Positions 42,217 through 52,300 of a DNA stretch of 64,000 nucleotides are shown in pieces (position 1 is the stretch's first letter; each line of letters opens with the position of its first letter). The notes under the pieces are model-generated. The model searched no databases. It had not been told where the DNA came from and saw only the letters and a program-made list of their open reading frames with translations. The stretch lies in the NCBI RefSeq assembly GCF_001839655.2, contig NZ_CP056087.1, positions 3,596,001 through 3,660,000 of the forward strand, in the 5' to 3' direction. The stretch comes from Pseudomonas argentinensis (GTDB lineage Bacteria > Pseudomonadota > Gammaproteobacteria > Pseudomonadales > Pseudomonadaceae). The position numbers were made by a program, and so were the translations under genes.

Positions 42217-44463
42217 TTACTTGGCCATCACCTTCCAGGCACGGTGGATCTTGGCATTGCGCGCAAAGTCCGGATCGATGGTTTCGGCAGTGATCTCCTC
42301 GACCCGATAACGTGCCGGCAACTGCTCGTCGAGCAGGAACTTGCGGAAGTTGTTGGAGAAGTACAGCACGCCGCCCGGCGCCAGGCGCGCCATGGCCATG
42401 TCCAGCAACTGCACGTGGTCGCGCTGCACGTCGAACACGCCTTCCATGCGCTTGGAGTTGGAGAAGGTCGGCGGGTCGATGAAGATCAGCTCGTACTCGC
42501 CGCGGTCATCGGCCAGCCAGCTCATCACGTCGCCCTGCTCCAGGCGGTTCTTGTCCGAGAAGCCGTTGAGCGACAGGTTGCGCCGCGCCCAGTCCAGATA
42601 GGTCTTCGACAGATCGACGCTGGTGGTGCTGCGTGCGCCGCCCTTGGCCGCGTGCACACTGGCCGTGGCGGTGTAGCAGAACAGGTTGAGGAAACGCTTG
42701 CCGGCCGCCTCTCTCTGAATGCGCAGGCGCAGCGGCCGGTGATCGAGGAACAGGCCGGTATCCAGGTAGTCGGTGAGGTTGACCAGCAGCTTGATGCCGC
42801 CCTCCTTCACTTCCATGAACTGCCCCTGGGCCGCCTGCCGCTCGTACTGCCTGGTGCCGCTCTGCCGCTCGCGACGCTTGATCACCACCTTGCTCTTGTC
42901 GATGCCCAGGGCCTGGGGAATCGCCGCCAGGGCATCGAACAGGCGCGCCTGGGCCTTTTCCGGGTCGATCGAGCGCGGCGCGGCATACTCCTGCACGTGC
43001 ACCCAGTCGTGGTACAGGTCGACGGCCAGGGCGTATTCGGGCATGTCGGCATCGTACAGGCGGTAGCAGTCGACGCCTTCGCGGCGCGCCCATTTGCCGA
43101 GCTGCTTGAGGTTCTTCTGCAGGCGGTTGGCGAACATCTGCCCGCCCTCGCTCAGGCGCGCCTGCTCGACCGGCGCGGCGGCCGGCTTGATCGGGTTGCC
43201 GTTGCGATTGAGCGTGGGCGCCTCGGCCTGCAGCTCGTTCTGCTCCCGTTCGCGCTCACGCTGCTCCGGCGTACGCCGCTCGCCGGTAACGAACTGCTCG
43301 GGCTGCACCTTGATCAGCAGCAGTTTGCACGGCAAGGCGCCATTCCAGAACGCATACTGCTTGTGGCTGCGAATGCCCATGCGCTTGCCCAGGTCGGGCG
43401 CCCCGGTGAATACCGCCGCCTCCCAGCCCATGCAGGCCTGGCGCAGGCGCTCGCCGAGGTTCTGGTAGAGGTACAGCAGGCTGGCCTCGTCGCCCAGGCG
43501 CTCGCCATAGGGCGGGTTGCTGATCACCAGGCCCTTCTGGTTCTGGTCCGGGCGCGGCTCGAAGGTCGCCACTTCGCCCTGGTAGACCTTGATCCAGTCG
43601 CTCAGCCCGGCGCGATCGATGTTATTGCGCGCCGGCTGGATCAGCCGCGGATCGGCTTCGTAACCACGGATCCACAATGGCGGTTTGGCCATTCCGGCTG
43701 CAGCGCGCGCCTCGGCTTCGCCGCGCAGGCGAGTCCAGGTGGCCGGCACATGGCCGAGCCAGTTGCTGAAGCCCCACTGCTCGCGCGTCAGGTTCGGCGC
43801 GATGTCGGCGGCGATCATCGCCGCCTCGACCAGAAAGGTGCCCACGCCGCACATCGGGTCGGCCAGGGCGCCACCTTCGGCGGCAATGCGCGGCCAGCCG
43901 GCGCGAATCAGTACGGCCGCGGCCAGGTTCTCCTTCAACGGCGCCGCACCCTGCTGCAGGCGGTAGCCGCGCTGGTGCAGGCTGTGGCCGGAGAGGTCCA
44001 GGGACAGGACCGCTTCACCACGATCCAGGCGCAGGTGCACGCGCAGGTCCGGGTTGAGCTTGTCCACCGAGGGGCGGGTGCCGTCGGCCTGACGCAGCTT
44101 GTCGACGATGGCGTCCTTGACCTTCAGGGCGCCGAAGTGAGTGTTGTCGATGCCCGAGCCATGGCCACTGAATTCCACGGCCAGACTGCCACTGGGTTCC
44201 AGGTGCTCGAACCAGTCGACGTCGAGCACGCCCTGGTAGAGCGACTCGGCATCGCGCACCGGAAAGCGCGCCAGCACCAGCAGCACCCGATTGGCCAGGC
44301 GTGACCACAGGCACAACCGATAGGCGGTTTCCATGCTGGCGATGCCACGAATGGCCGAGGTGTGCTCGCGGGCCTCGTTCAGGCCGAGCGCCTTGGCTTC
44401 CTCGAGCAACAGGCCTTCGAGCCCCTTGGGACAGGTGAGGAAGAGTTCGTTTTGCTCCGACAT
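42217..44463 (-). CDS. rlmL: Bifunctional 23S rRNA m2G2445 / m7G2069 methyltransferase
   Basis: 748 residues (RlmKL fusion). An N-terminal THUMP-type region, beginning ELFLTCPKGLEGLLLEE, is followed by a first methyltransferase domain with DPMCGVGTFLVEAAMIAADIAP and NPPYGERLGD, a linker rich in Glu/Arg/Gln, then a second methyltransferase domain with FLNLFCYTATASVHAAKGG and FIDPPTFSNSK. It modifies two guanines of 23S rRNA during large-subunit assembly. Start at 44463 (MSEQNELF), one of two adjacent ATG codons; the open frame to 44610 lacks family sequence. Confidence 0.95.
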   Translation of the reverse strand: MSEQNELFLTCPKGLEGLLLEEAKALGLNEAREHTSAIRGIASMETAYRLCLWSRLANRVLLVLARFPVRDAESLYQGVLDVDWFEHLEPSGSLAVEFSGHGSGIDNTHFGALKVKDAIVDKLRQADGTRPSVDKLNPDLRVHLRLDRGEAVLSLDLSGHSLHQRGYRLQQGAAPLKENLAAAVLIRAGWPRIAAEGGALADPMCGVGTFLVEAAMIAADIAPNLTREQWGFSNWLGHVPATWTRLRGEAEARAAAGMAKPPLWIRGYEADPRLIQPARNNIDRAGLSDWIKVYQGEVATFEPRPDQNQKGLVISNPPYGERLGDEASLLYLYQNLGERLRQACMGWEAAVFTGAPDLGKRMGIRSHKQYAFWNGALPCKLLLIKVQPEQFVTGERRTPEQREREREQNELQAEAPTLNRNGNPIKPAAAPVEQARLSEGGQMFANRLQKNLKQLGKWARREGVDCYRLYDADMPEYALAVDLYHDWVHVQEYAAPRSIDPEKAQARLFDALAAIPQALGIDKSKVVIKRRERQSGTRQYERQAAQGQFMEVKEGGIKLLVNLTDYLDTGLFLDHRPLRLRIQREAAGKRFLNLFCYTATASVHAAKGGARSTTSVDLSKTYLDWARRNLSLNGFSDKNRLEQGDVMSWLADDRGEYELIFIDPPTFSNSKRMEGVFDVQRDHVQLLDMAMARLAPGGVLYFSNNFRKFLLDEQLPARYRVEEITAETIDPDFARNAKIHRAWKVMAK

Positions 44464-44887
44464 CATAGATCCAGTGCCCGAAGGCGGTAATGGGTTGGCC
44501 CAATGGTGGGGGCAACCAAAAATAAGTGACAAGAAGTCGCAATGCGACCCTTCGTCCGAATAAATAGCAGGCGCAATCGATAGCCATTCACGATGGCAAA
44601 ACACCAGCAAATCCGACCCAAGCCACTGTTAGCGTGGGTTTCAGCTACCAGAGCAGCCACTGCCTGAAGAGCTTATGGCCTCACCCTCAAAAGCGTTACG
44701 TCCTTATGACAAATCGATCATTCACAGCGCATCGTGCATTCGATAGAAATCTACCCAGGCCATCGTTGCAACGACGATGGCACATGGAGGCTCGCGACGC
44801 CGGCAGCGGACTCCAACGGCAGACCATCTGCCTGACCTCCTGGAGGTCTACGGGACATAAACAGTCAACAAGTGAGGGCAACACCCT
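44464..44887. other. 424-bp divergent promoter region between rlmL and rmf
   Basis: No gene is seen. The half nearest rlmL is AT-richer (AAAAATAAGTGACAAG near 44519). The half nearest rmf (44690-44887) is likely a long 5' leader or regulatory region; rmf is stationary-phase induced in known species. I see no strong terminator or palindrome. Confidence 0.5.
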
Positions 44888-45103
44888 ATGAGAAGACTTA
44901 AGCGTGATCCGTTAGAAAAAGCATTTTTGCGCGGCTATCAGTACGGTATCAGTGGTAAATCCCGCGAGCTGTGTCCTTTCACTCTTCCGTCCGTGCGTCA
45001 AGCCTGGCTCAATGGCTGGCGTGAAGGCCGCGGTGACAACTGGGACGGTCTGACCGGCACTGCCGGTATTCATCGACTTAACGAACTTCGCGCTGTCGGC
45101 TAA
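44888..45103 (+). CDS. rmf: Ribosome modulation factor
   Basis: 71 residues. The sequence MRRLKRDPLEKAFLRGYQYGI with CPFTLPSVRQAWLNGWREGR is the RMF family. RMF dimerises 70S ribosomes into inactive 100S particles in stationary phase. It is small, basic and cytosolic. GAGGGC precedes the ATG, and a strong terminator lies 60 bases after the stop. It is next to rlmL, another ribosome-related gene, but transcribed away from it. Confidence 0.95.
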   Translation: MRRLKRDPLEKAFLRGYQYGISGKSRELCPFTLPSVRQAWLNGWREGRGDNWDGLTGTAGIHRLNELRAVG

Positions 45104-45163
45104 CGCCAGGGACCTACCGACTCCACCAAGCACGCTCCATCCGAGCGGCGGGCGAGAGCCCAG

Positions 45164-45187
45164 GGGCTCCCTCAGGGAGCCCTTTTT
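45164..45187 (+). terminator. Rho-independent terminator for rmf
   Basis: GGGCTCCC (45164-45171) pairs perfectly with GGGAGCCC (45175-45182) across TCA and is followed by TTTTTA. Confidence 0.93.
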
Positions 45188-45199
45188 ATTGCCCGCGAT

Positions 45200-46222
45200 T
45201 CAGCGACGCGCTGCCGCGATGGCGTCCACCGCCTCGCGAATCAACGCCGGCCCCTTGTAGATGAAGCCCGAATAGACCTGCACCAGGCTCGCGCCTGCGG
45301 CGATCTTCTCTGCCGCATGGCGGCCCTCGGTGATGCCACCGGCCGCGATGATCGGCAACCGCCCACCCAGTTCTCCTGCCAGCACGCCAACCGTATGGGT
45401 GCTCTTGTCGCGCACCGGGGCACCGGAGAGCCCGCCGGCTTCGTTGGCGAACGCCAGGTTCTCGACGCCTTCGCGACTCAATGTGGTGTTGGTGGCGATC
45501 ACCGCATCCATGCCGCTATCCAGCAGCGCCGCGGCGACCTGCACGGTCTCCTCGTCGCTCATGTCCGGGGCGATCTTGATCGCCAGCGGCACACGCCGGC
45601 CGTGGCTCAGGGCCAGTTCATTCTGGCGCTTGTGCAGGGCATCGAGCAGGTGCTTGAGCGAATCGCCGAACTGCAGGCTGCGCAGCCCCGGCGTGTTCGG
45701 CGAGCTGACGTTGACGGTGACGTAGCTGGCGTGGGCGTAGACCTTGTCCAGGCAGATCAGGTAATCGTCCACCGCCCGCTCGACCGGGGTATCGACGTTC
45801 TTGCCGATGTTGATGCCCAGCACGCCGCGGTACTTGGCTGCCTGCACGCGCGCCAGCAGGTGGTCGACGCCATGGTTGTTGAAGCCCATGCGGTTGATGA
45901 TCGCCTCGGCCTCGGGCAGGCGGAACAGGCGCGGCTTGGGGTTGCCGGGCTGCGGCCGGGGGGTGACGGTGCCGATTTCCACGAAACCGAAACCCAGCTG
46001 CGCGAAACCATCGATGGCATCGCCGTTCTTGTCCAGGCCCGCGGCCAGGCCCACCGGGTTGGCGAACTGCAACCCCATGACCGTCACCGGCAGGCTGCTC
46101 GGCTGCTTGGTCAGGCGACCGGCCAGGCCCAGACGGCCAGCGGCGCCGATCAGATCGATGGACAGCTCGTGGGAAGTTTCCGGGGACAGTTTGAACAGCA
46201 GCTCGCGGGCCAGGTTGTACAT
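45200..46222 (-). CDS. pyrD: Dihydroorotate dehydrogenase (quinone), class 2
   Basis: 340 residues. The N-terminal helical extension ([21 protein letters not shown]), which docks to the membrane quinone pool, marks class 2. FMN and substrate motifs follow: [51 protein letters not shown] with the catalytic Ser, and [10 protein letters not shown]. It oxidises dihydroorotate to orotate for pyrimidine synthesis. Confidence 0.96.
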   Translation of the reverse strand: MYNLARELLFKLSPETSHELSIDLIGAAGRLGLAGRLTKQPSSLPVTVMGLQFANPVGLAAGLDKNGDAIDGFAQLGFGFVEIGTVTPRPQPGNPKPRLFRLPEAEAIINRMGFNNHGVDHLLARVQAAKYRGVLGINIGKNVDTPVERAVDDYLICLDKVYAHASYVTVNVSSPNTPGLRSLQFGDSLKHLLDALHKRQNELALSHGRRVPLAIKIAPDMSDEETVQVAAALLDSGMDAVIATNTTLSREGVENLAFANEAGGLSGAPVRDKSTHTVGVLAGELGGRLPIIAAGGITEGRHAAEKIAAGASLVQVYSGFIYKGPALIREAVDAIAAARR

Positions 46223-46350
46223 GGGCAGGCTTAGCTCGGCAGTGGCGAAATCGAAAGGCGCGAATTATAGCCGGCCGAGGCTTCGACTAGCGAGGATTAG
46301 AGCCGGTTAACGGTGTCGCGAGCCAGATACGCAAGAAGCGGCAACTACAA

Positions 46351-46467
46351 GGCAGAAGCGGACATTGAGCTTCAAGCCGCAAGCCTCGAGCTGCAAGAAC
46401 AAGAGAGAGCAATGCGGACTGCTTTTAACCTGTAGCTTGGAGCTTGCAGCTTGCGGCTGCTTCCGCC
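46351..46467. repeat. Imperfect inverted repeat of GCTTGCAGC/GCTGCAAGC type
   Basis: The left part (46351-46397, with CTTCAAGCCGCAAGCC and GAGCTGCAAG) is roughly complementary to the right part (46430-46467, with AGCTTGGAGCTTGCAGC and TTGCGGCTGCTTCCGCC), with a 32-base spacer. It lies 130 bases upstream of pyrD and 50 bases before copy 2 of the MITE-like element. Repeats made of AAGCTGCAAGCT-like words are common between Pseudomonas genes. Confidence 0.6.
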
Positions 46468-46519
46468 ACTTAGCTGCCAAAATCGACGACATGGGCTGAA
46501 AAGGTTATCAGCAGGTTGT

Positions 46520-46774
46520 TAGGGTCTGTTGACGTTTCAGCACGACCGCGCCGGAGCCAGTTTTTGCGCGAGGTGCGAAGTTTGGCTGGCCAAATGAGCC
46601 ACCGAGAAACGCAGCATCGCACAAAAACTGGCCCGGCCCTGCGGGTTGCGCGGGAAATCTCGCCAGGCGTCGTTGGAGGATTTGAAAAGGGAATGCCATT
46701 CCCTGCGCCCTCCGCCTAACCTGGCGAGACTTCTCGCAGCAACGCGGCTTGCGCTGAAACGTCAACAGACCCTA
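46520..46774. mobile_element. MITE-like structured repeat element, copy 2 (255 bp)
   Basis: A perfect 22-bp terminal inverted repeat begins TAGGGTCTGTTGACG (46520-46541 with 46753-46774). Reverse-complemented, the interior aligns with copy 1 (14867-15230) almost throughout, including GCGAGAAGTCTCGCCAGG, GGCGCAGGGAATGG, TCCTCCAACGAC, GCGAGATTTCCCGC and GGCTCCGGCGCGG. The internal arms pair as in copy 1 with compensatory changes. It lacks the extra hairpins of copy 1 and any gene. Its right end overlaps the last codon of the DUF2835 gene, and its left end lies 298 bases from pyrD. Confidence 0.88.
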
Positions 46775-46993
46775 GGACAAGCGCCGCAAGCTCAGCAGCT
46801 CACCGGCATCGTTGAATTGCAGCTCGAAGGAACCATGGATACCGGCGTGGGTCAGAAACGGTCGGAAATGGTGGGCCGGAATGCTGACCCGGCGTCCATC
46901 GCGACTGAGCGCCTGAATGCGGTTGGCCCGCCCCTGATAGATCGCCTGCACGCGGTCTGCGGATAATGCGATATCCAGAATCAGGCTGGCCAT
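46772..46993 (-). CDS. DUF2835 family protein
   Basis: 73 residues: MASLILDIALSADRVQAIYQ, then RVSIPAHHFRPFLTHAGIHG and FELQFNDAGELLSLRRL. This is the short beta-rich DUF2835 family, of unknown function. The ATG at 46993 follows AAGGAG. Its TAG stop codon (46774-46772) is the terminal TAG of the MITE-like element, so the insertion created or replaced the gene's end; the original C-terminus may have been slightly different. Confidence 0.85.
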   Translation of the reverse strand: MASLILDIALSADRVQAIYQGRANRIQALSRDGRRVSIPAHHFRPFLTHAGIHGSFELQFNDAGELLSLRRLS

Positions 46994-47159
46994 GGAGGCT
47001 CCTTGCAAGTGAATGAACGGATTCTGCCACACTCCCGGGCGCTGCACGCGCCACGCCCAGCTATTTCGGCCACTGGCTGGACATTCTGTGCGTGGGGTCG
47101 TGCAAGTCATTGCCGGCTCTGCCACACTGCGCCTGGCACACCGACGTACGCGAGCTGCC

Positions 47160-48023
47160 ATGAGCCTGCCTGAACAGCCCAGCCCTCTCTCCTCACGCCT
47201 GGCCGCCCTGGCTCAGCGCGTGGGCCTGCTTGCTCGTGGCTGCAGGCCCATCTTCGAACGCGCCAGCCAGTTGCAGCTGCCGTTCTCCGCCATTCCCACC
47301 TTTGGCGACAATATCTGCTGGCTTGGCGGCCCGCCCCTGCAGCGCCTCAAGGACCTGCCGCGCAGTGCCCTGTCCGGCCCGGTGCAGGAAGACAAGGCCG
47401 AAGCCCACGCCGCCCTGACCCGGCTCATCGAGGTCGAACATCGCCAGCTGCAGCAGTTCGACCTGCGCCTGGTCGACAGCCTGGTGCATTGCGACGGCAG
47501 CTACGGCAGCCTCGAGGACTATGCGGCCAGCGAAGCCTGCCGGCAGATTCGCATCATCAGCTATCGCGACTTCCTCAAGCACCTGGGCAAGGCGTTGCCG
47601 GACTATCCCCATCAGCGCCTCGAACTGTTTCACGCCCAGTGGCGCGGCGAGCGGCTGTTCTGGGCCGGCGATCGCCATCCGCAAGCCTTTGCCAGCGCAG
47701 TGGCCTACGCGCGGCTGCGCGGCCTGGAAATCACCCTGCCGGCGCACATCACCTACTACCGCATCAGCCCCGAGGGCCTGCACGATCTGGAACAGCGTTA
47801 CCACGCCCTGGCGATGCCTTGCGCGGCCTGGAGCGATGCCTCTTTCATGCAGCTGCTGATGGAGCACGAGGTGCCCTATGCGCGCCTGAGCCTGCTGCGC
47901 ACGCCGGGCTCGCCGGAGTTCCTGTTGCTGCCCAAACATTCGCCCCAGGCCTGCGCGCTGGGTGAAGGCCTGCTCCAGGCCGGCGCACCGGACATGCTGC
48001 GCTACGTGCGAGAACTGGGCTGA
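47160..48023 (+). CDS. DUF6685 family hypothetical protein
   Basis: 287 residues, cytosolic, beginning MSLPEQPSPLSSRLAALAQRVGLL. Recognisable stretches are IPTFGDNICWLGGPPLQ, VHCDGSYGSLEDYAASEAC and ISYRDFLKHLGK. I believe this is the DUF6685 family seen in Pseudomonas; its function is unknown and no catalytic motif is evident. The start at 47160 is preferred to 47013 because the extra residues overlap the DUF2835 promoter and look random. Confidence 0.68.
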   Translation: MSLPEQPSPLSSRLAALAQRVGLLARGCRPIFERASQLQLPFSAIPTFGDNICWLGGPPLQRLKDLPRSALSGPVQEDKAEAHAALTRLIEVEHRQLQQFDLRLVDSLVHCDGSYGSLEDYAASEACRQIRIISYRDFLKHLGKALPDYPHQRLELFHAQWRGERLFWAGDRHPQAFASAVAYARLRGLEITLPAHITYYRISPEGLHDLEQRYHALAMPCAAWSDASFMQLLMEHEVPYARLSLLRTPGSPEFLLLPKHSPQACALGEGLLQAGAPDMLRYVRELG

Positions 48024-48108
48024 CCGACAGGTTTTGTAACCACTTCGCCGAGACGCGCGCGCCGATCACGGGTCAGTCTTTGCTCCCGTCTTTGTCTGGA
48101 GCACCATC

Positions 48109-49116
48109 GTGCGCATTGCCCTCGCTTCTTTGCTGATTGCAGGCAGCCTGCCTGCCCTTGCTGCCGAAACACCGCGCTATGGCGCCGAGCTGCAGGGTTT
48201 CGACTACCCCCATGAAGTCAAACGCTTCAACTTCGAGTCGCAAGGCAATTCGCTGCAGATGGCCTATATGGACGTGCAGCCCGAGAAGGCCAACGGCCGC
48301 ACCGTGCTGCTGATGCACGGCAAGAACTTCTGCGCGGCAACCTGGGAGGGCAGCATCAAGGCGTTGACCGCCGCGGGGTACCGCGTGGTAGCAGCGGACC
48401 AGGTCGGCTTCTGCAAATCCAGCAAGCCGGCTCACTACCAATACAGCTTCCAACAACTGGCCAGCAACACCCACGCGCTGCTCGAACAGATCGGCGTCGA
48501 CAAGGTGACCGTCATGGGCCACTCCATGGGCGGCATGCTCGCCACCCGCTACGCCCTGCTCTACCCCGAACAGGTCGAGCAACTGGTGATGGTCAACCCG
48601 ATCGGCCTGGAGGATTGGAAAACCCTCGGAGTGCCTTACCTGAGCGTCGATCAGTGGTACCAGCGCGAACTGAAAACCACCGCCGAGGCCAGCCGCAACT
48701 ACCAGAAGAACACCTACTACGCCGGTCAGTGGCGGCCCGAGTTCGATCGCTGGGTCGACATGCAGGCAGGCATGTTCAAGGGTGACGGCAAGGAAATCGT
48801 CGCCTGGAACTCGGCGCTGACCTACGACATGGTCTACACCCAGCCGGTGGTCTACGAATTTTCCGAACTGCAGATGCCCACGCTGCTGCTGATCGGCGAG
48901 CAGGACAACACCGCCGTCGGCAAGGACGCCGCGCCCGAAGCGCTGCGCAGCAAGCTGGGCAACTACAAGGCGCTGGGCCCGGCCACGGCCAAGCGCATTC
49001 CCGATGCGACCCTGGTGACCTTCCCCGACCTGGGCCATTCGCCACAGATCCAGGAGCCCGAGCGCTTTCACAAAGCGCTGCTCGACGGCCTGCAGAAGAA
49101 ACCCGCAGGCAATTGA
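48109..49116 (+). CDS. Exported alpha/beta hydrolase
   Basis: 335 residues with a signal peptide (about residues 1-19, cut after LAA). The alpha/beta hydrolase fold shows LLMHGKNFCAATWE for the oxyanion loop, the nucleophile Ser139 in VMGHSMGGM, an acid in LLIGEQDNTAVG and His in PDLGHSPQIQ. The substrate is unknown; esterase or similar activity in the periplasm is likely. The start is a GTG at 48109 with GGAG seven bases upstream. A bidirectional terminator separates it from gdhB. Confidence 0.87.
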   Translation: MRIALASLLIAGSLPALAAETPRYGAELQGFDYPHEVKRFNFESQGNSLQMAYMDVQPEKANGRTVLLMHGKNFCAATWEGSIKALTAAGYRVVAADQVGFCKSSKPAHYQYSFQQLASNTHALLEQIGVDKVTVMGHSMGGMLATRYALLYPEQVEQLVMVNPIGLEDWKTLGVPYLSVDQWYQRELKTTAEASRNYQKNTYYAGQWRPEFDRWVDMQAGMFKGDGKEIVAWNSALTYDMVYTQPVVYEFSELQMPTLLLIGEQDNTAVGKDAAPEALRSKLGNYKALGPATAKRIPDATLVTFPDLGHSPQIQEPERFHKALLDGLQKKPAGN

Positions 49117-49313
49117 AGCCGCGGTTCGGCATCGAGGCGGGCAGCGATGAGCGGGGCCGATAAGCCCGACCATCGCCGCCCACGCCTATACACCATGCCT
49201 GCCTGAACATCGTCACCGGTCCGATGAAACAGGCCGGGCAAAAAAACGCCGGGAGCGATTTTTGACGTCGGCTCTGCCGACGGCCCGTAGGGTGGCCGCC
49301 AGGGACGGCAGGC

Positions 49314-49356
49314 CACAAAAAAACGCCCCGAACCAGTCGGGGCGTTTCTGTTTCCA
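49314..49356. terminator. Bidirectional rho-independent terminator
   Basis: AAACGCCCCG (49321-49330) pairs perfectly with CGGGGCGTTT (49338-49347), with a run of A before and T-rich sequence after. It ends both the hydrolase gene and gdhB, which converge here. Confidence 0.93.
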
Positions 49357-49369
49357 GCGCCTACTCAGC

Positions 49370-52300
49370 TCAGGCCGGCAGCACCGGCAGCTGGCTTTGC
49401 GCCAGGTCGCTCAGCTCGCGGTTGGCCACGGCGTACATGGCGTAGTCGCTGCCGGTGGCGGCACGCAGCTCGGCGAGCATGGCTTTCCAGCGGTCGGCCA
49501 GTCGGCGGTTCTGCTCCAGCCACATCTCCACCCGCGCCTCGATCGACTCCGGCCCGTTGGCCAGTTGCAGGACCGAGACGGTGATGGCGCGCTGCTGCGC
49601 GTCCAGGTCGTCGCGGAAGGCTTCGCGGGCCAGGGCCTGCCAGTTGCTTTCCACGCTCAGGCCGCTGATCTGCTGCAGATACCAGGACAGGTCCAGCGCG
49701 TCGGCCACCGCGAAGTAGGCGGCCGCCACCTCGGTCGGTTCGCGACCGGTGAGGTCCGCCGACTCGATGATCGGCAGCAGCGTATACAGGTGGCCAGTGC
49801 CGGCGACCACCCGGGACAGCAGCTCCGGTACGCCGGCTTCGACGTAGGTCTGGTAGCGCGCCATCCACTCGTCACGAGCCGGGCCTTCGAGCAACTCGTC
49901 CAGGCGCATGGCCAGTGCCTTGACCCGCGGACCGAGATGGGCGACATCACGGGCGGCATCCAGGTCATTGCGACGGCTGCGCAGATACCAGCGCGTGGCG
50001 CGGCGGCCCAGACGCATCAGCTCGTCCATCATGGTCAGCTGCAGGTCGGCCGGCACCTGGTTATCCAGGGCCTCGATCTGCCGCCACCAGAACGGCAGGT
50101 GAAATACATCCCGCACCACGACATAAGCCGCGGCAACCTGGGCTGAACCCACCCCGGTGGACTCCTTCAGACGCTGCACGAAGGTGATGCCCATGTGATT
50201 GACCAGATCGTTGGCGATCTGCGTGCTGACGATCTCGCGCTTGAGGCGGTGACGGCGCATGGCCTCGCCATACTCCTGGGCCAGGCGCGCCGGGAAGGCG
50301 GTTTCCATCTCCCGCGACAGGTACTCGTCATCGGCGATATCGGACTTGATCAGGGCTTCCTGCAGCTCGATCTTGCTGTAGGAGATCAACACCGACAGCT
50401 CGGGACGGGTAAGCCCCTGGCCCTTGGTGGCGCGCTCGTTGAGCTCTTCCTCGCTGGGCAGGAACTCCAGGGCACGGTCCAGTTTGCCGGAGGCCTCCAG
50501 CGCCGCCATCAGGCGCTTGTACTCGCCCTGGCGTTCCCGGGCACGGCGCTCGGCCAGGGACAGCGCCTGGGTCTGCTTGTAGTTGTTGCCCAGTACCAGA
50601 TTGCCCACGTCCTCGGTCATCTCGGCGAGCAGCGTGTTGCGCTGCTTGCCGGTCATGTCGCCGGCGGTGACGATCTCGTTGAGCAGGATCTTGATGTTCA
50701 CCTCATGGTCGGAGCAGTCCACCCCACCGGCGTTGTCGATGAAGTCGGTGTTGCTGGCCCCGCCATTGAGGCCGTACTCGACGCGGCCGAGCTGGGTCAT
50801 GCCCAGGTTGCCGCCCTCACCCACCACCTTGGCACGCAGTTCGCGGCCGTCGACGCGTAGCACGTCGTTGGCCTTGTCGCCGACATCGGCATGGCTCTCG
50901 CGACTGGACTTGACGTAGGTGCCGATGCCGCCGTTCCAGATCAGATCAACGGGCGCCTTGAGCAGCGCGTTGAGCAGCTCGGTCGGCGCCAGCTTGTCGG
51001 CCTGGATATCGAAGCGCGCCTTCATCTCCGGGCTGATGGCGATGCTCTTGGCGCTGCGCAGGAAGATGCCGCCGCCCTGGGAGATCAGCGAGGCGTCGTA
51101 GTCGGCCCAGCTCGAACGCGGCAGGTCGAACAGGCGCTTGCGCTCGACGAAACTGCGCGCGGCATCCGGGTTCGGGTCGATGAAGATATGCAGGTGGTTG
51201 AAGGCAGCCACCAGTTGCAGCGACTCGGAGAGCAGCAGGCCGTTGCCGAACACGTCACCGGCCATGTCGCCGATGCCGATCACGGTGGTCAGGTCCTTCT
51301 GCACGTCGATGCCGCGCTCGCGGAAGTGACGCTGCACCGAGACCCAGCCGCCCTTGGCGGTGATGCCCATGCCCTTGTGGTCGTAACCGGCCGAACCGCC
51401 CGAGGCGAACGCATCGCCGAGCCAGAAGCCGTATTCGTTGGCAATGCCGTTGGCGATATCGGAGAAGGTCGCGGTGCCCTTGTCGGCGGCGACCACCAGA
51501 TAGGGATCATCGGCGTCATGGCGCACCACGTTGGCCGGCGGCGCCACCTCGCCTTCCTTGAGGTTATCGGTGATGTCCAGCAGGCCGCTGATGAAGATGC
51601 GGTAGCAGGCGATGGCCTCGGCCTGGATCTCGTCACGGCCGCCGCCCACCGGCAGGCGCCGCGGTACGAAGCCGCCCTTGGCGCCGACCGGCACGATCAC
51701 CGCGTTCTTGACCTGCTGGGCCTTGACCAGGCCGAGCACTTCGGTACGGAAGTCCTCTTCGCGGTCGGACCAGCGCAGGCCACCACGGGCGACGTTGCCG
51801 AAGCGCAGGTGCACACCTTCGACCCGCGGCGAGTAGACGAAAATCTCGAACTTCGGCACCGGCCGTGGCAGTTCGGGAATCGCGCTCGGGTTGAACTTGA
51901 AGCTGAAGTAGTTCTTCACCTCGCCCAGAGCGTCGGGCTGGTAGAAGTTGGTGCGCAGGGTCGCCTTGATCAGGTCCAGGTAGCGACGCAGGATACGGTC
52001 TTCGTTGAGCACCGCGACGTTGTCCAGGGCGCCGAGAATGGCCTGCTCGAGCTTCTGCTGCTTGTCGTTCAGGTCATCGGCACTGAGCTTGCGCGCCAGG
52101 TAGAAGCGCGTCTTGAACAGGCGCACCAGCTCGCGGGCGATATCGGCATGGTTGAGCAGCGTGTTGGCGATGTAGCCCAGGTCGAAGCCCAGACGGATCT
52201 GCTTCAGGTAGCGGGCATAGGCGCGCAGCAGCGCCACGTCACGCCAGGCCAGGCCGGCGTTCAGCACCAGGCGGTTGAAGGAGTCGTTCTCGGCGTCGCC

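Noticed and set aside
42244..44304. 686-residue open frame antisense to rlmL
   Set aside because: Shadow frame of rlmL with no start site or domain.
49117..49313. Inverted sequences between the hydrolase and the terminator
   Set aside because: Short GC-rich complementary words occur, but none forms a strong or repeated structure beyond chance in such DNA.
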